DNA of 64,000 bases from Bacteroidia bacterium (GTDB lineage: Bacteria > Bacteroidota > Bacteroidia > UKL13-3). The translations under genes were made by a program, and so were the position numbers. Shown piece by piece: positions 46,826 through 58,356 of this stretch (position 1 is the stretch's first letter; each line of letters begins with the position of its first letter). The notes under the pieces were generated by a model. It was not told the origin of the DNA and ran no database searches. It was given only the letters and a program-made list of their open reading frames with translations. The stretch spans positions 27,918 to 91,917 of the forward strand of contig JALONP010000016.1 of assembly GCA_025454875.1 (NCBI GenBank). The letters run 5' to 3'.

Positions 46826-47194
46826 TTAAAGTACCTCCGGTGCTAATGAAACGATTTTCATAAATTGTTTTTCACGTAGTTCGCGGGCTACTGGACCGAA
46901 AATACGTGTAGCTCTTGGCTCATCTTGTGCATTTAACAATACACATGAATTATCATCAAAGCGGATATATGAACCGTCCGCTCTTCTAACCTCTTTTTTG
47001 GTGCGAACAACCACCGCTTTTGAAACGGCACCTTTTTTTACACCACCTGAAGGGATAGCAGACTTTACAGTTACCACTATTTTATCGCCTACAGACGCAT
47101 AACGTCTGGCAGTACCACCTAATACTCTTATACAAAGTACTTCTTTGGCACCGCTATTATCGGCTACTTTTAAACGACTTTCTTGTTGTATCAT
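46826..47194 (-). CDS. rplN: 50S ribosomal protein L14
   Basis: 122 residues: [18 protein letters not shown] and [20 protein letters not shown]. Complete. It begins directly after the out-of-frame stop of the broken rpsQ, so translation may rely on its own start. Confidence 0.98.
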   Translation of the reverse strand: MIQQESRLKVADNSGAKEVLCIRVLGGTARRYASVGDKIVVTVKSAIPSGGVKKGAVSKAVVVRTKKEVRRADGSYIRFDDNSCVLLNAQDEPRATRIFGPVARELREKQFMKIVSLAPEVL

Positions 47195-47195
47195 C

Positions 47196-47389
47196 TTATT
47201 TAGCTTTTTCGATAATTTCTACTAATCTCCATCTTTTATCTTTGCTCAAGTCATTTTAATGAACTTCCCATATTTCGGGTGCATTACCTTACGCTCAACA
47301 GCTACAACGATGGTTTTTTCCATTTTGTTGCTGGTAACCTTGCCGATAATCACCTTACGCGAATTTCTGGTTTCTACTGTGTTTTCCAT
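47196..47389 (-). pseudogene. rpsQ: 30S ribosomal protein S17, internally deleted and frameshifted
   Basis: From ATG 47389 the frame reads a normal S17 N-terminus ([34 protein letters not shown]) but stops at TGA 47246-47248 after 47 codons. A shifted frame from 47249 reads [17 protein letters not shown] and stops at 47196-47198, exactly the S17 C-terminus. The ~27-30 residues normally between (including the HDE..N.C..GD.V.I segment) are absent. The usual length is ~84 residues. So the gene carries an out-of-frame internal deletion, or the sequence has an assembly gap here. A 47-residue N-terminal product could still be made. Confidence 0.9.
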
Positions 47390-47397
47390 TTTTTCTA

Positions 47398-47598
47398 TTA
47401 TTGAACATTCGCTAATACTCGCTTTTTTTGCTCTGTAAGCAAACGAGCTACTAATTTCTTGCTTTCTCTGATTTTAACAGGACTGTCGATTGGAGAAACA
47501 GCGTGGCTAAATTGCAATTTAGTTACGTGGTTTTTTTCTTCCTTGATACGAGCAGCAAGTTCTTTATCTGATAATTCTCTGATTTCTGAGTTTTTCAT
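47398..47598 (-). CDS. rpmC: 50S ribosomal protein L29
   Basis: 66 residues, two helices: [21 protein letters not shown] and [17 protein letters not shown]. Complete. Eight nt upstream of the damaged rpsQ. Confidence 0.97.
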   Translation of the reverse strand: MKNSEIRELSDKELAARIKEEKNHVTKLQFSHAVSPIDSPVKIRESKKLVARLLTEQKKRVLANVQ

Positions 47599-47599
47599 C

Positions 47600-48019
47600 T
47601 TATTCGCTATAATCAGTTTTTACTACAAACTTGGTAATGATTGGAAGTTTTTGTGAGGCTAATCTCATGGCTTCTTTTGCCACTTCCATTGGAACACCAT
47701 CAGCTTCAAATATGATGGTTCCTGGCTTACATACAGCTACCCAGTACTCAGGCGCTCCTTTACCTTTTCCCATACGTACCTCTGCAGGCTTTTTGGTCAT
47801 AGGTTTATCAGGAAAAACACGAATCCATACTTGTCCTTCACGTTTCATGTAACGGTTAAGCGCCACACGTGCCGCCTCTAATTGCTTAGAGGTAAGGAAT
47901 GTTGTATCCAAGGCTTTTAAGCCGAATGATCCGTAGGCTATTTGATGACCCCTGCTCGCGTTACCACGAACACGGCCTTTCTGCATTTTCCTATATTTGG
48001 TTCTTTTTGGCTGTAACAT
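47600..48019 (-). CDS. rplP: 50S ribosomal protein L16
   Basis: 139 residues: [38 protein letters not shown]. Complete. 1 nt from rpmC. Confidence 0.98.
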   Translation of the reverse strand: MLQPKRTKYRKMQKGRVRGNASRGHQIAYGSFGLKALDTTFLTSKQLEAARVALNRYMKREGQVWIRVFPDKPMTKKPAEVRMGKGKGAPEYWVAVCKPGTIIFEADGVPMEVAKEAMRLASQKLPIITKFVVKTDYSE

Positions 48020-48055
48020 CGTCTTACAGTTTAATCTTTATGTGTCAAAAATAAA

Positions 48056-48832
48056 TTACTTCTTTGCAGGTCTTCTGTCTCCGCCTCTTCTATCACCACC
48101 TCTTGATGGTCTTTCAGGGCGATCGTTTCTACGCTCGTTTCCTCCTCTACGTTCACCACCTTTAGAATCAGCAGAACTTAAGCCAATATTCGGTGATAAA
48201 TCGCGTTTACCGTACACCTCTCCTTTGCAGATCCATACTTTGATACCAATTTTTCCGTATACCGTTAACGCTTCAGCGATTGTATAGTCAATATCGGCAC
48301 GCAATGTATGCAATGGTGTACGCCCTTCTTTAAAGCTTTCAGAACGAGCCATTTCAGCACCACCCAAACGACCTGATACCATTACCTTGATACCTTCAGC
48401 GCCCATTCGCATAGTTGATGCAATTGCCATTTTTACAGCACGTTTGTAGGATACACGAGCTTGAATTTGGTTAGCAATCGTTTCTCCAACCAAAGCGGCA
48501 TCTAATTCTGGACGCTTAATTTCAAAGATGTTAATTTGAACATCTTTTTTGGTCAATTTTTTAATTTCTTCTTTAATCTTATCAACCTCTGAACCTGCTT
48601 TTCCAATAACAATGCCCGGACGCGAGGTGTGTATGGTGATGATAATACGCTTAATTGTACGCTCAATGATAATACGAGCTACACCACCTTTGGTGATACG
48701 AGCGTTTAGGTATTTTCTGATTTTTTCGTCTTCAATCAGTTTTTCTGCCGCGTTGTTTCCACCATACCAGTTAGATTCCCAACCACGTACAATACCAAGT
48801 CTTAATCCTATCGGGTTTACTTTTTGTCCCAT
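48056..48832 (-). CDS. rpsC: 30S ribosomal protein S3
   Basis: 258 residues. KH domain ([20 protein letters not shown]), S3 C-terminal domain ([18 protein letters not shown]) and an added ~40-residue tail rich in Arg, Gly and Asp (RRGGDRR repeats), which could aid RNA binding. Confidence 0.98.
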   Translation of the reverse strand: MGQKVNPIGLRLGIVRGWESNWYGGNNAAEKLIEDEKIRKYLNARITKGGVARIIIERTIKRIIITIHTSRPGIVIGKAGSEVDKIKEEIKKLTKKDVQINIFEIKRPELDAALVGETIANQIQARVSYKRAVKMAIASTMRMGAEGIKVMVSGRLGGAEMARSESFKEGRTPLHTLRADIDYTIAEALTVYGKIGIKVWICKGEVYGKRDLSPNIGLSSADSKGGERRGGNERRNDRPERPSRGGDRRGGDRRPAKK

Positions 48833-48844
48833 TCTGTTTTACTA

Positions 48845-49228
48845 TTATGCTTCGGTTGTTGATGCTACTTCAGCTTTGTTAGCTACTTTACTATCTACGA
48901 TCAGTGTTACGTGGTTTGAACGTTTTCTGATGCGGTGCGCGCGACCTTGAGGTGCAGGTAAAACGCGCTTTAACATTGCACCACTGTCAACAAAAACGGT
49001 TTTTACAAACAATTCAGACTCTTCAGGACGTAAACCTTCATTTTTTTGTCCCCAGTTAGCAATTGCTGATAGCAAAAGCTTTTCTACACGAGGAGCGCTT
49101 TCTTTTTGATTGTTAAAACGTAGTATATGCAATGCTTCTTCTACTTTTTTACCTCTGATGAGGTCAACAATCAGCCTCATTTTGCGAGGTGATGTAGGGC
49201 AATTATTTAATCTTGCTACTGCTTCCAT
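48845..49228 (-). CDS. rplV: 50S ribosomal protein L22
   Basis: 127 residues: [19 protein letters not shown] and the exit-tunnel loop region [22 protein letters not shown]. Complete with a short extra tail. Confidence 0.97.
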   Translation of the reverse strand: MEAVARLNNCPTSPRKMRLIVDLIRGKKVEEALHILRFNNQKESAPRVEKLLLSAIANWGQKNEGLRPEESELFVKTVFVDSGAMLKRVLPAPQGRAHRIRKRSNHVTLIVDSKVANKAEVASTTEA

Positions 49229-49230
49229 TG

Positions 49231-49497
49231 TTAGTCTTTTTTAACAGGGTGAGATTTAAATGTACGGGTAGGAGCGAATTCGCCTAATTTGTGGCCTACC
49301 ATGTTTTCAGTAACATAAACAGGAATAAATTTATTACCGTTATGAACCGCGAAAGTGTGTCCAACAAAGTCAGGAGCAATCATTGATCTGCGTGACCAAG
49401 TTTTGATAACCGTTTTTTTCTTAGACTCATTTAACGCTGTTACTTTTTTCTCAAGTTTCAGGTCAATGTAAGGTCCTTTTTTTAACGAGCGTGCCAT
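49231..49497 (-). CDS. rpsS: 30S ribosomal protein S19
   Basis: 88 residues: [44 protein letters not shown]. Complete. Confidence 0.98.
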   Translation of the reverse strand: MARSLKKGPYIDLKLEKKVTALNESKKKTVIKTWSRRSMIAPDFVGHTFAVHNGNKFIPVYVTENMVGHKLGEFAPTRTFKSHPVKKD

Positions 49498-49500
49498 ATC

Positions 49501-50325
49501 TTATTTCTTTCTCCTTTCGATGATGAATCTGTTAGAATATTTTTTAGGTGTACGGGTTTTGTAACCTTTAGCTTTAATACCGTTACGTGAACGAGGGTGT
49601 CCTCCTGAAGCTCTACCTTCACCACCACCCATTGGGTGATCAACAGGGTTCATTGCCACAGGACGGGTGCGTGGTCTGCGACCTCTCCAACGGCTAGCAC
49701 CAGCTTTACCTTTACGTTCTTGATTATGGTCAGGGTTTGATACTGAACCAATTGTAGCAGAGCAAGCTGTTAAAATCATCCTGGTTTCACCCGATGCAAG
49801 TTTAATCACTGCGTATTTACCATCACGGTTTAAGAGTTGTGCAAATGATCCAGCTGAACGAACCAATTTACCACCACGACCAGGTTGTAGTTCTACGTTG
49901 TGAATTACTGTTCCTAATGGAATTTCTGCAAGAGGCAAACAATTTCCAATTTCAGGAGCGGCACCTGGACCACTCATTACGCTTGTACCAGCTTTGAGGC
50001 CATGAGGAGCTACTATGTAACGTTTTTCTCCATCAGCGTAATGCAAAAGAGCAATACGTGCACTGCGATTTGGATCATACTCAATCGAGTGAACAGTTGC
50101 AGGTATTGATTTTTTATCACGGATAAAGTCAATAATACGGTACTGTTGTTTATGTCCACCTCCGATATAACGCATGGTCATTTTTCCGCTGTCGTTACGA
50201 CCACCTGAGCGTTTTTTGGGTACCAATAATGACTTCTCCGGAGTAGATTTGGTAATCTCCTCAAAAGTATTTGCGGCTTTAAATCTGGTACCGGCTGTTA
50301 CGGGTTTAAATTTTCTAATTCCCAT
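49501..50325 (-). CDS. rplB: 50S ribosomal protein L2
   Basis: 274 residues: two beta-barrel domains, ending with [18 protein letters not shown] and the conserved His near the peptidyl-transferase centre. Complete. Confidence 0.98.
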   Translation of the reverse strand: MGIRKFKPVTAGTRFKAANTFEEITKSTPEKSLLVPKKRSGGRNDSGKMTMRYIGGGHKQQYRIIDFIRDKKSIPATVHSIEYDPNRSARIALLHYADGEKRYIVAPHGLKAGTSVMSGPGAAPEIGNCLPLAEIPLGTVIHNVELQPGRGGKLVRSAGSFAQLLNRDGKYAVIKLASGETRMILTACSATIGSVSNPDHNQERKGKAGASRWRGRRPRTRPVAMNPVDHPMGGGEGRASGGHPRSRNGIKAKGYKTRTPKKYSNRFIIERRKK

Positions 50326-50333
50326 GTTGCTTA

Positions 50334-50624
50334 TTAAATGTTTTGGAAGAAGTCAATTGACTGACCTTCTTTCAAGGTAACAAATGCTTTTTTGTAAGAT
50401 GGTTTTTTGCCTTCGAAAAGACCTTTTTTTGTAAACCGCGATTTTGCTTTTCCAGCATAAACCATGGTACTGATTCCAGTAACATTTACGGCATACATCT
50501 TTTCAATTGCTTTGATAATCTCTGGTTTGCTTGCAGTTTTTTCTACCAAGAAACCATATTGTCCTAACTTCTCGCTGTGAGCAGTTGACTTTTCAGTAAT
50601 TAAAGGCTTTTTAAGTACGCTCAT
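50334..50624 (-). CDS. rplW: 50S ribosomal protein L23
   Basis: 96 residues: [24 protein letters not shown]. Exit-site protein that binds SRP and trigger factor. Shares 1 nt with rplD. Confidence 0.97.
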   Translation of the reverse strand: MSVLKKPLITEKSTAHSEKLGQYGFLVEKTASKPEIIKAIEKMYAVNVTGISTMVYAGKAKSRFTKKGLFEGKKPSYKKAFVTLKEGQSIDFFQNI

Positions 50625-51262
50625 TATTTTGCTGAATTTAAAATGTCCTCAATAACCGCAACAGATGTGTCGACTAAAATTAATTTGTTGGCAGCCAAAA
50701 TTTCGTAAGTGTTTAAATCACGGGCTGTCATCACTTTTGCTTTAGGCAAATTTCTGCTCGATTTATAAATGTTATCGTTGTAGTCAGGAATAACCATTAA
50801 AGTTTTTTCTGAGTTCAACTTTAAGTTGTTAAGAATAGTTAGGTATTGTTTGGTTTTAGGACCATCAATGTTGAAATTCTCAACAACAGTAATATTGTTT
50901 TCTTTTGCTTTGTAAGTCAACGCTGATTTACGAGCCAATTGCTTTAACTTTTTGTTAAGCTTGAAACTGTAGTTACGTGGACGTGGTCCATGAATGCGAG
51001 CACCACCTACCATTGTTCCACTTTTGATACTTCCTTTACGAGACCCACCAGTACCTTTTTGTTTGTGCAATTTTTTGGTAGATCCACTAACTTCACTTCT
51101 TTCTTTAGCTTTATGTGTACCTGTGCGTTGGTTAGCAAGGTATTGCTTAACATCAAGATAGATAGCGTGATCGTTTGGCTCAACGCCAAATACCTTTTCA
51201 GAAAGCTTTACTTTTTTGCCGGTTTCTGCTCCGGTTGTATTGAATACTGCTAATTCCATCAC
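50624..51262 (-). CDS. rplD: 50S ribosomal protein L4
   Basis: 212 residues: [27 protein letters not shown] tunnel loop with [21 protein letters not shown]. Starts with two Met; either may be used. In E. coli it represses the S10 operon. Confidence 0.97.
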   Translation of the reverse strand: MMELAVFNTTGAETGKKVKLSEKVFGVEPNDHAIYLDVKQYLANQRTGTHKAKERSEVSGSTKKLHKQKGTGGSRKGSIKSGTMVGGARIHGPRPRNYSFKLNKKLKQLARKSALTYKAKENNITVVENFNIDGPKTKQYLTILNNLKLNSEKTLMVIPDYNDNIYKSSRNLPKAKVMTARDLNTYEILAANKLILVDTSVAVIEDILNSAK

Positions 51263-51879
51263 TATTTCTCTATTAATAAGAATGAACCTTTATGACCAGG
51301 AACACTTCCTTTTACCACCAATAAATTTTGATCTTTGAACACTTTTAAAATCTCAAGGTTGGTTTTCTTAACACGCGCTCCACCTGTACGACCAGCCATG
51401 CGCATACCTTTGAATACGCGTGATGGATCAGATGATGCGCCTAATGAACCAGGAGCTCTTAAACGATTGTGTTGTCCGTGTGTTTGCATACCCACACCGC
51501 TAAAGCCATGACGTTTTACAACACCTTGAAATCCTTTACCTTTAGAGGTACCTACTACGTCAACAAATTCGCCAACTTGAAACAAATCAACCTCGATTGA
51601 TTGACCTAGGGTCAATTCAGTTTCAAATCCTTTGAATTCAGCCAACTTAGCCTTTGGAGTGGTGTTGGCTTTAGTGAAGATTCCTTTTTGCGCAGCGGGA
51701 GTGTTTTTTTCCTTCCTTTCTCCATACGCTAGCTGAACAGCTGTGTAACCATCTTTTTCAGTGGTTTTAACCTGTGTTACTACACAAGGTCCCGCCTCGA
51801 TAACAGTACAAGGAATTTGTTTTCCGGTGCTATCGAACACGCTGGTCATGCCTACTTTTCTACCTATTATTCCAGACAT
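51262..51879 (-). CDS. rplC: 50S ribosomal protein L3
   Basis: 205 residues: [40 protein letters not shown] and [13 protein letters not shown]. Complete; overlaps rplD by 1 nt. Confidence 0.98.
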   Translation of the reverse strand: MSGIIGRKVGMTSVFDSTGKQIPCTVIEAGPCVVTQVKTTEKDGYTAVQLAYGERKEKNTPAAQKGIFTKANTTPKAKLAEFKGFETELTLGQSIEVDLFQVGEFVDVVGTSKGKGFQGVVKRHGFSGVGMQTHGQHNRLRAPGSLGASSDPSRVFKGMRMAGRTGGARVKKTNLEILKVFKDQNLLVVKGSVPGHKGSFLLIEK

Positions 51880-51902
51880 AATATCTTAATATCTTTAATC
51901 AG

Positions 51903-52211
51903 TTAAACTTTGATTTCTACATCTACTCCGCTTGGCAAATCCAATTTCATTAATGCATCTACAGTTTTAGCGGTTGAACTGTAAATATCCAATACGCGCT
52001 TGTATGAGCATAGTTGGAATTGCTCTCTTGCTTTCTTGTTCACGTGTGGCGAACGAAGAACAGTGTAAATTCTTTTGTGAGTAGGCAATGGAATTGGTCC
52101 ACTTACCACAGCTCCTGTTGACTTTACGGTTCTTACAATCTTTTCAGCTGATTTATCAACCAGATTGTAGTCGAAAGACTTTAATTTAATTCTTATTTTT
52201 TGATTCACCAT
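51903..52211 (-). CDS. rpsJ: 30S ribosomal protein S10
   Basis: 102 residues: [40 protein letters not shown]. Also a transcription antitermination partner (NusE). 4 nt after fusA, so the str and S10 operons are fused here with no tuf gene between. Confidence 0.98.
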   Translation of the reverse strand: MVNQKIRIKLKSFDYNLVDKSAEKIVRTVKSTGAVVSGPIPLPTHKRIYTVLRSPHVNKKAREQFQLCSYKRVLDIYSSTAKTVDALMKLDLPSGVDVEIKV

Positions 52212-52215
52212 TGTA

Positions 52216-54318
52216 TTAAGCTTTGGCTTTACCGTTTACTTTTGCTAAAATTTCTTCTTGGATATTGCGAGGAGCTTCTGCGTAATGATCAAACTCCATT
52301 GTACTGCTTGCACGTCCTGATGACAACGTACGCAACTGAGTTACGTAACCGAACATTTCAGACAATGGAACTTTTGCTTTAATTACTTGTGATCCTGCAC
52401 GTGTATCCATACCTTCTAATTGACCTCTTCGCTTGTTCAAATCTCCAATAACATCTCCCATGTTTTCTTCAGGAGTCAAAACCTCAATTTTCATGATTGG
52501 TTCCAATAATACTGGACTTGCTTTACGGGATGCTTCTTTGAAACCGATACTTGCAGCAATTTCAAATGATACCGAGTCAGAGTCAACCGCGTGGAATGAC
52601 CCATCAAACAATCTAACTTTTAAGCTTTCAACTGGATATCCAGCTAAAACCCCTGTATTCATTGCTTTTTCAAAACCTTTTTGAACAGACGGAATAAATT
52701 CTTTTGGAATAGATCCTCCAACAATTTCGTTCACAAACTCAAGGCCTTGCTTGCTTGGATCTCCAGGAATAATCTCGAATTGGATATCAGCAAACTTACC
52801 ACGTCCACCAGATTGTTTCTTATAGGTTTCGCGATGTGTCGTAGGCTTGGTAATAGTTTCCTTATAAGCTACTTGAGGTGCACCTTGGTTACATTCAACC
52901 TTAAACTCACGTTTTAAACGGTCCACAATAATTTCCAAGTGCAATTCACCCATTCCAGAGATAACTGTTTGACCAGTTTCCTCGTCTGTTTTCACTTTGA
53001 ATGTAGGATCTTCTTCAGCTAATTTAGCTAAAGCCATACCTAACTTATCGGAATCAGCTTGAGTTTTAGGTTCTACAGCTAAACCAATTACTGGGTCAGG
53101 GAAGTCCATAGCCTCGAGAACAATAGGATTTTTCTCGTCACAAAGTGTATCACCAGTTTTAATATCTTTAAATCCTACCGCTGCACCAATATCACCAGCA
53201 CCTAAAGCTTCAATTGGATTTTGCTTGTTAGCGTGCATTTGGAAGATACGTGAAATGCGCTCTTTGTTTCCACTGCGGGTATTGAGTACGTATGATCCAG
53301 CATCTAATTTACCAGAGTAAGCACGCATAAATGCAAGTCTACCTACAAACGGATCTGTAGCAATTTTAAACGCTAAAGCGGTAAATGGTTCGTCATAACT
53401 TGGCTTACGGGTTACTTCAGCTCCTGTATCAGGATTGGTTCCTATAATGCTCTTTTTATCAAGTGGAGAAGGTAACAATTCCATTACCAAGTCCAACATT
53501 GTTTGAACACCTTTATTTTTGAAAGATGAGCCACATAACATTGGCACAATCTTCATATCAATAACTGCTTTGCGGAGTGCATCTAAGATTTCACGTTCAG
53601 TAATCTGAGTTGGATCTTCGAAGAACTTCTCCATCAATTTATCATCGTACTCAGAAACAGCTTCCAATAATTTTTCTCTCCACTCGTTCGCTTCTTCTAC
53701 CATGTCAGCAGGAATCTCGACTACTTCATAAGTCATTCCTTTGTCTGCTTCATTCCAAATCATTCCACGGAAGTTGATCAAATCAACTACACCTTTGAAA
53801 TTATCTTCTGCACCAATAGGCAATTGCAAAGGAACAGCATTGCTACCCAACATTTCTTTAACTTGTTTTACAACGTTCAAGAAATCGGCACCAGAGCGGT
53901 CCATTTTATTAACGAAACCCAAACGAGCTACGTTATAGTTATTAGCCAAACGCCAGTTGGTTTCTGATTGAGGTTCTACACCATCAACCGCTGAGAACAA
54001 AAACACAAGTCCATCCAACACCCTTAAAGAACGGTTTACCTCAACGGTAAAGTCAACGTGACCTGGGGTATCAATAATGTTGATTTGGTATTTTTTATTT
54101 CTGTAGTTCCAAGGCACAGTAGTTGCCGCTGAGGTAATGGTAATTCCACGTTCAGCCTCTTGAACCATCCAATCCATTGTAGAAGCACCATCATGTACTT
54201 CACCAATTTTATGGTTTACGCCTGAGTAGTAAAGAATACGCTCAGTTGTAGTGGTTTTACCGGCATCAATATGAGCTGCAATCCCAATATTTCTAGTTAA
54301 TGATAAATCGCGTGACAT
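52216..54318 (-). CDS. fusA: Elongation factor G
   Basis: 700 residues: G1 [19 protein letters not shown]2 [10 protein letters not shown]3 DTPGHVDF, G4 NKMDRSGAD, and domains II-V to the end. Drives translocation on the ribosome. Complete. Confidence 0.98.
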   Translation of the reverse strand: MSRDLSLTRNIGIAAHIDAGKTTTTERILYYSGVNHKIGEVHDGASTMDWMVQEAERGITITSAATTVPWNYRNKKYQINIIDTPGHVDFTVEVNRSLRVLDGLVFLFSAVDGVEPQSETNWRLANNYNVARLGFVNKMDRSGADFLNVVKQVKEMLGSNAVPLQLPIGAEDNFKGVVDLINFRGMIWNEADKGMTYEVVEIPADMVEEANEWREKLLEAVSEYDDKLMEKFFEDPTQITEREILDALRKAVIDMKIVPMLCGSSFKNKGVQTMLDLVMELLPSPLDKKSIIGTNPDTGAEVTRKPSYDEPFTALAFKIATDPFVGRLAFMRAYSGKLDAGSYVLNTRSGNKERISRIFQMHANKQNPIEALGAGDIGAAVGFKDIKTGDTLCDEKNPIVLEAMDFPDPVIGLAVEPKTQADSDKLGMALAKLAEEDPTFKVKTDEETGQTVISGMGELHLEIIVDRLKREFKVECNQGAPQVAYKETITKPTTHRETYKKQSGGRGKFADIQFEIIPGDPSKQGLEFVNEIVGGSIPKEFIPSVQKGFEKAMNTGVLAGYPVESLKVRLFDGSFHAVDSDSVSFEIAASIGFKEASRKASPVLLEPIMKIEVLTPEENMGDVIGDLNKRRGQLEGMDTRAGSQVIKAKVPLSEMFGYVTQLRTLSSGRASSTMEFDHYAEAPRNIQEEILAKVNGKAKA

Positions 54319-54350
54319 TTAATATATACTTAATTTTATGGGTTGACTGA

Positions 54351-54821
54351 TTAACTAACTTTGAAATGAGAGAATGCCTTGTTTGCTTCAGCCATACGGT
54401 GTGTGTCTTCACGTTTTTTTACAGAGGCACCTTCACCTTTACTAGCAGCAATGATTTCTGAAGCTAACTTATCCGCCATTGATTTTTCTGAACGCTTACG
54501 AGCATACTCAATCATCCACTTCATCCCAACGGCAATTTTACGATCAGCAGGCACTTCCATTGGAATTTGGAAAGTTGCACCACCTACACGTCTCGCTTTT
54601 ACTTCAACTGAAGGCATTACGTTGTTCAATGCTTTTTTCCAAACATCGATACCACGTTCTTGTACCTTGTTTTCTACTTTATCTAACGCATCATAAAAAA
54701 TGGTGAATGCAGTACTTTTTTTACCGCTCCACATCATGTTGTTTACAAAACGCGTAACCAAAGTATCATTGAACTTTGGATCTGGCGTTAAAATGCGTTT
54801 TTTAGGTTTGGTCTTTCTCAT
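54351..54821 (-). CDS. rpsG: 30S ribosomal protein S7
   Basis: 156 residues: MRKTKPKKRILTPDPKFND, GGATFQIPMEVPADRKIAVGMKW. Complete. Initiates assembly of the 30S head. Confidence 0.98.
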   Translation of the reverse strand: MRKTKPKKRILTPDPKFNDTLVTRFVNNMMWSGKKSTAFTIFYDALDKVENKVQERGIDVWKKALNNVMPSVEVKARRVGGATFQIPMEVPADRKIAVGMKWMIEYARKRSEKSMADKLASEIIAASKGEGASVKKREDTHRMAEANKAFSHFKVS

Positions 54822-54844
54822 GTTATCTAAACTTTCCTAATTGG

Positions 54845-55255
54845 TTATTTTTTTCCTTTAGCTTTTGGATCTGGAGCAGCACCTGGTTTAGGTTTTTTTG
54901 TTCCATACTTAGAGCGTCTTTGGTTACGTCCTGCAACACCTGCTGTATCTAAAGCACCGCGTACAATATGGTAACGAACACCAGGTAAATCTTTAACACG
55001 ACCACCACGAACTAACACAATAGAGTGCTCCTGTAGGTTATGTCCTTCTCCTGGGATATAAGCATTAATCTCGTTTCCGTTAGTTAAGCGTACACGAGCT
55101 ACTTTACGCATTGCTGAGTTTGGCTTTTTAGGTGTGGTTGTGTACACACGTGTGCAAACGCCTCTGCGTTGTGGGCACGAATCCAATGCAGGAGATTTAC
55201 TCTTGAAGTTGATGTCTGTGCGGCCTTTTCTTACAAGCTGTTGTATAGTTGGCAT
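54845..55255 (-). CDS. rpsL: 30S ribosomal protein S12
   Basis: 136 residues: [31 protein letters not shown] and [18 protein letters not shown]. The Lys residues linked to streptomycin resistance have the usual wild-type form. First gene of the run, with a promoter upstream. Confidence 0.98.
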   Translation of the reverse strand: MPTIQQLVRKGRTDINFKSKSPALDSCPQRRGVCTRVYTTTPKKPNSAMRKVARVRLTNGNEINAYIPGEGHNLQEHSIVLVRGGRVKDLPGVRYHIVRGALDTAGVAGRNQRRSKYGTKKPKPGAAPDPKAKGKK

Positions 55256-55295
55256 ATTTAAACTTTTGTTCGTTTACTCAATTTTTAAAGGACGG

Positions 55296-55326
55296 CAAAA
55301 GTAGGTGGAATAAATAAGCTTAGCAA
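55296..55326 (-). promoter_or_regulatory. Promoter of the str/S10/spc/alpha run
   Basis: Minus strand TTG (55326-55324), 20-nt spacer, TACTTTTG (55303-55296), the TAnnTTTG form. About 40 nt upstream of rpsL. The remaining gap to miaE holds nothing else clear. Confidence 0.7.
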
Positions 55327-55541
55327 GTGCCTGACAAAAAATATTTTAAATATCATTAAAATATCCAGTGCTGAGCGGGTTACGAAGCAATTCTAACCAT
55401 CAGTCTTTAACCGAAATGTTTCCTGCTTTTGTTAAATCAGGGCTGCAAATATACCTGTACTTTTGTATTTACCAACATTATTTTCAGCTTTTTATAAAAT
55501 ACATAGCTGATACTAGTCAGTTTATAACTTATTTTCGCCTC

Positions 55542-56123
55542 ATGTTAGGACTCAAACTTACCACAGACCCACGTTGGGCGAACGCAGCAGAAAAATCGCT
55601 TGAGGAAATATTAATCGACCATGCTTATTGCGAGCAGAAGGCCGCCACTACCGGAATTTCATTGATTGTACAATATCCAGAGTTTGAAAAGATGGTTAAG
55701 GAATGCACGGCTATTGTAGCAGAGGAATGGGGGCATTTTAGGAAAGTGTTGAAGGAACTTGAGAAGAGAGGGTACAAATTTGGAAAACAACGTAAGGATA
55801 ATTATGTGAACGAACTTGCTAAGTTAATTACAAGAGGGGGAGATCGCAACGAGCAAGTTGCTGAACGTTTGCTGTTGCTTGCAATGATTGAGGCTAGAAG
55901 TTGTGAACGTTTTAGGGTTTTATCGCTTCATATTGCTGATCCTGAATTGAAGCAATTTTACCATGATTTTATGGTAAGTGAAGCGGGTCATTACCGAACA
56001 TTTATAGATTTAGCAAAAGAATATATGCCTGAATCGTATGTTAAAAGAAGATGGCAGCAAATTTTAGATGGAGAGGCTGAAATTATGCAACGGTTAACTC
56101 CAGTAGGTAGCCGCATTCATTAA
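55542..56123 (+). CDS. miaE: tRNA-(ms2io6A)-hydroxylase-like diiron protein (MiaE)
   Basis: 193 residues from ATG 55542; the upstream in-frame region lacks homology and is rejected. Ferritin-like four-helix fold with diiron ligands: Glu in LEEILIDHAYCEQKA, ExxH in EEWGHF, Glu in EARSCERF and ExxH in EAGHY. MiaE hydroxylates the isopentenyl group of tRNA A37. The stop overlaps that of the converging barrel gene. Confidence 0.88.
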   Translation: MLGLKLTTDPRWANAAEKSLEEILIDHAYCEQKAATTGISLIVQYPEFEKMVKECTAIVAEEWGHFRKVLKELEKRGYKFGKQRKDNYVNELAKLITRGGDRNEQVAERLLLLAMIEARSCERFRVLSLHIADPELKQFYHDFMVSEAGHYRTFIDLAKEYMPESYVKRRWQQILDGEAEIMQRLTPVGSRIH

Positions 56124-57319
56124 TCGCCTAGGTAACGATACATTCTCGAATTAAACTTATTGATTAAGCGATCATATGGCACCGTTAAGTATGATGGGCG
56201 CCTCATCTTGCTTTCTTCTCCTCTAACAACAACATATTCAAAAACTGGGCTCGCTAATTGATTTGGGTGGTTATATGGCTTAGGCAATTGAATCATGTTT
56301 TTGTCGTACATAAAGAGTCCAAAATGCCTGCGTCCAGTATAATTTGAGAAATCTTCACAAAAACTTGCTATCAAATAGTCTTGTGATGGAATTCGAATAG
56401 ACGAATCAGGTTGTAGTGTTTTATTGAGAAAAATTCCATCTGTTTGCCCAGCGATGAGCTTTGTTACTGAAGTATCATAAAAATAATAAACGCGGTTAAA
56501 TGCGTAAGTGCGCTCGAACTCATTGTATACTCTTGTATTTCTATTTTTTATTTCATACAAAATGAGATTATAGGCTTCTTCATTTCCTTCTGCTCTTAGG
56601 CGATCAAGTTGTTTTTGATTTGGCGTAATGAGCATAACCAAAAGTGCGCCTTTTTGAAAAGTTGCAATTTCTTTTTGTAAACTTTGGGCTTGATTGTCGA
56701 GTGTTTTTTTCAATGATACCGCATTAAAGCGGAGTCCAACCTCTACGGCAGATGGGCGCCCTTGTACATTATTAATCTTGTTTTGATTGGTAAAACTATG
56801 ATTGTAGGTAACATCCAAGTTTACTACTTGTGAGAAAGCAATGGTTACTCCTACAGAACCGGCAAAATCTATTTGTCCTTGTTTATTGTTGTTGTAAGGG
56901 AGTTGCTTGGTTTGGTAATTGCCAAGGTTAAAAACTTGCGAATTGTAAGCTAATAAATAGGAAGGTCTGAGCCCTACAATAAAACCAAAATCACGGGTAG
57001 TAGCATCTGGAAAAAGATAAGCAAACGTATGCAAATCCAAGTTGTACATCATGTGTTTGGTATCTAACTGTTTTTCTTTGATACCGAGGATTGAGAGGCC
57101 AGGTTCGATAAACAATACAGCATGATTGGCAATTGGCGTATTAATAAAACCACCAGCACTTAAACTGGCTAACCCACGGTAATCAGACCCTATTGTTGCA
57201 TAATTAGCCCCCAACTTAAGTCCGTAGCCAAGTGGGCTTTTTGTTTGGGCAATTGTTACTGATGGAATCATTAATAACAATAGCATGCAGAATGAATAGA
57301 TGATTGAATTAAATCGCAT
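56120..57319 (-). CDS. Exported outer-membrane beta-barrel-type protein, unknown
   Basis: 399 residues. Signal peptide (ends TIAQ), then ~190 residues that look like an 8-stranded PorT-type barrel (GYGLKLGANYATIG, FIEPGLSILGIKEKQ, VGLRFNAVSL). The rest is a different, mixed domain with a helical linker (DNQAQSLQKEI) and ~150 residues ending YRYLGD. Function unknown. Downstream of queG in the same direction, 30 nt away, so perhaps cotranscribed. Confidence 0.7.
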   Translation of the reverse strand: MRFNSIIYSFCMLLLLMIPSVTIAQTKSPLGYGLKLGANYATIGSDYRGLASLSAGGFINTPIANHAVLFIEPGLSILGIKEKQLDTKHMMYNLDLHTFAYLFPDATTRDFGFIVGLRPSYLLAYNSQVFNLGNYQTKQLPYNNNKQGQIDFAGSVGVTIAFSQVVNLDVTYNHSFTNQNKINNVQGRPSAVEVGLRFNAVSLKKTLDNQAQSLQKEIATFQKGALLVMLITPNQKQLDRLRAEGNEEAYNLILYEIKNRNTRVYNEFERTYAFNRVYYFYDTSVTKLIAGQTDGIFLNKTLQPDSSIRIPSQDYLIASFCEDFSNYTGRRHFGLFMYDKNMIQLPKPYNHPNQLASPVFEYVVVRGEESKMRRPSYLTVPYDRLINKFNSRMYRYLGD

Positions 57320-57349
57320 TTTTTAAAAATCAATTATAAAGCAAAAGGG

Positions 57350-58288
57350 CTAGCTATGTTTTAAAAAGTCAATATTTCTTTTTAAACCGTTGTATTTGGT
57401 TCTTTTTACAGGAGAGTTTTTAAATACTCTTTTAAAAACGTCTTCTGTAATCTCTAACCATTCTTGCTTAGTCATGTTTTGTAATTCTTCTGACAAATTA
57501 AATCTAGGTTCTTGATGTGGGCTGCTAAAACGATTCCAAGGGCAAACATCTTGGCAAACATCACAACCAAACATCCAGTTTTCAAATTTACCTTTCATTG
57601 AAGCGGGAATTGAATCTTTTAGCTCAATGGTAAAATAAGAAATACATTTACTACCATCCACTTTATAAGGCTCTACAATTGCTTCAGTTGGACAGGCGTC
57701 AATACAGGCAGTGCATGTTCCACAATGATCAGTTGTAGGGCGGTCATATGTTAGTGGAAGGTCGATAATAAGCTCGCTTAAAAAGAAAAATGAGCCACTT
57801 TTTTTGTGAATTATATTGGTGTTTTTGCCCATCCATCCTATTCCGCTCCTCATTGCCCATGCTCTTTCAAGAACAGGCGCTGAATCTACAAATGCCCTGC
57901 CGTTCACTGGTCCAATATGTTCAATAATAGCATCTAACAACAACTTGAGTTTGTCTTTAATAACCAAATGATAATCTTCTCCGTGGGCATATTTGGATAT
58001 TTTTGGGGCATCGGAATGGGTTTGTTTTAAGGGCGTATAATAATTATACATTAGCGATACAACAGATTTTGCTCCATCTACCAATTTTCGCGGATCAACA
58101 CGTTTGTCAAAATGATTTGCCATGTAATCCATTTGACCATTCATATTGTTGCTTAACCACTTTTCTAAAGCAATCGCTTCTTTTTCTAAAAATGTGGCCT
58201 TGGCAATGCCACAAAAGGAGAAACCAAGCTCAGCGGCTTTTTGCTTGATAAATAATGTATGCTGATCGGTTACATTCACAGCCGACAA
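57350..58288 (-). CDS. queG: Epoxyqueuosine reductase QueG
   Basis: 312 residues. Cobalamin-binding N-terminal domain with the catalytic Asp135 in [10 protein letters not shown], then two [4Fe-4S] clusters: C189-C192-C195-C199 ([12 protein letters not shown]) and C242-C245-C249 plus neighbouring Cys ([11 protein letters not shown]). Converts epoxyqueuosine to queuosine in tRNA. Lacks the C-terminal HEAT repeats found in longer forms. Confidence 0.96.
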   Translation of the reverse strand: MSAVNVTDQHTLFIKQKAAELGFSFCGIAKATFLEKEAIALEKWLSNNMNGQMDYMANHFDKRVDPRKLVDGAKSVVSLMYNYYTPLKQTHSDAPKISKYAHGEDYHLVIKDKLKLLLDAIIEHIGPVNGRAFVDSAPVLERAWAMRSGIGWMGKNTNIIHKKSGSFFFLSELIIDLPLTYDRPTTDHCGTCTACIDACPTEAIVEPYKVDGSKCISYFTIELKDSIPASMKGKFENWMFGCDVCQDVCPWNRFSSPHQEPRFNLSEELQNMTKQEWLEITEDVFKRVFKNSPVKRTKYNGLKRNIDFLKHS

Positions 58289-58302
58289 AGGTAATACAAA
58301 AT

Positions 58303-58332
58303 AAAAAAGACAATCGTTTGATTGTCTTTTTT
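58303..58332 (-). terminator. Terminator after slyD
   Basis: 13-bp perfect stem AAAAAAGACAATC / GATTGTCTTTTTT with a GTTT loop, T-run on the minus strand. It separates slyD from queG. Confidence 0.9.
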
Positions 58333-58356
58333 AAGAATGAGAACTTCTTTGGTGAA

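Noticed and set aside
48056..48180. Arg/Gly-rich repeats at the end of rpsC as a separate repeat element
   Set aside because: They are in frame with S3 and read as a low-complexity protein tail.
55459..55466. TACTTTTG as the miaE promoter
   Set aside because: There is no TTG/TTTG 19-20 nt upstream and the leader would be about 70 nt; support is too weak.
55368..55541. 58-residue N-terminal extension of the MiaE-like protein
   Set aside because: It contains no diiron-family sequence and crosses the promoter region; ATG 55542 matches the family start.
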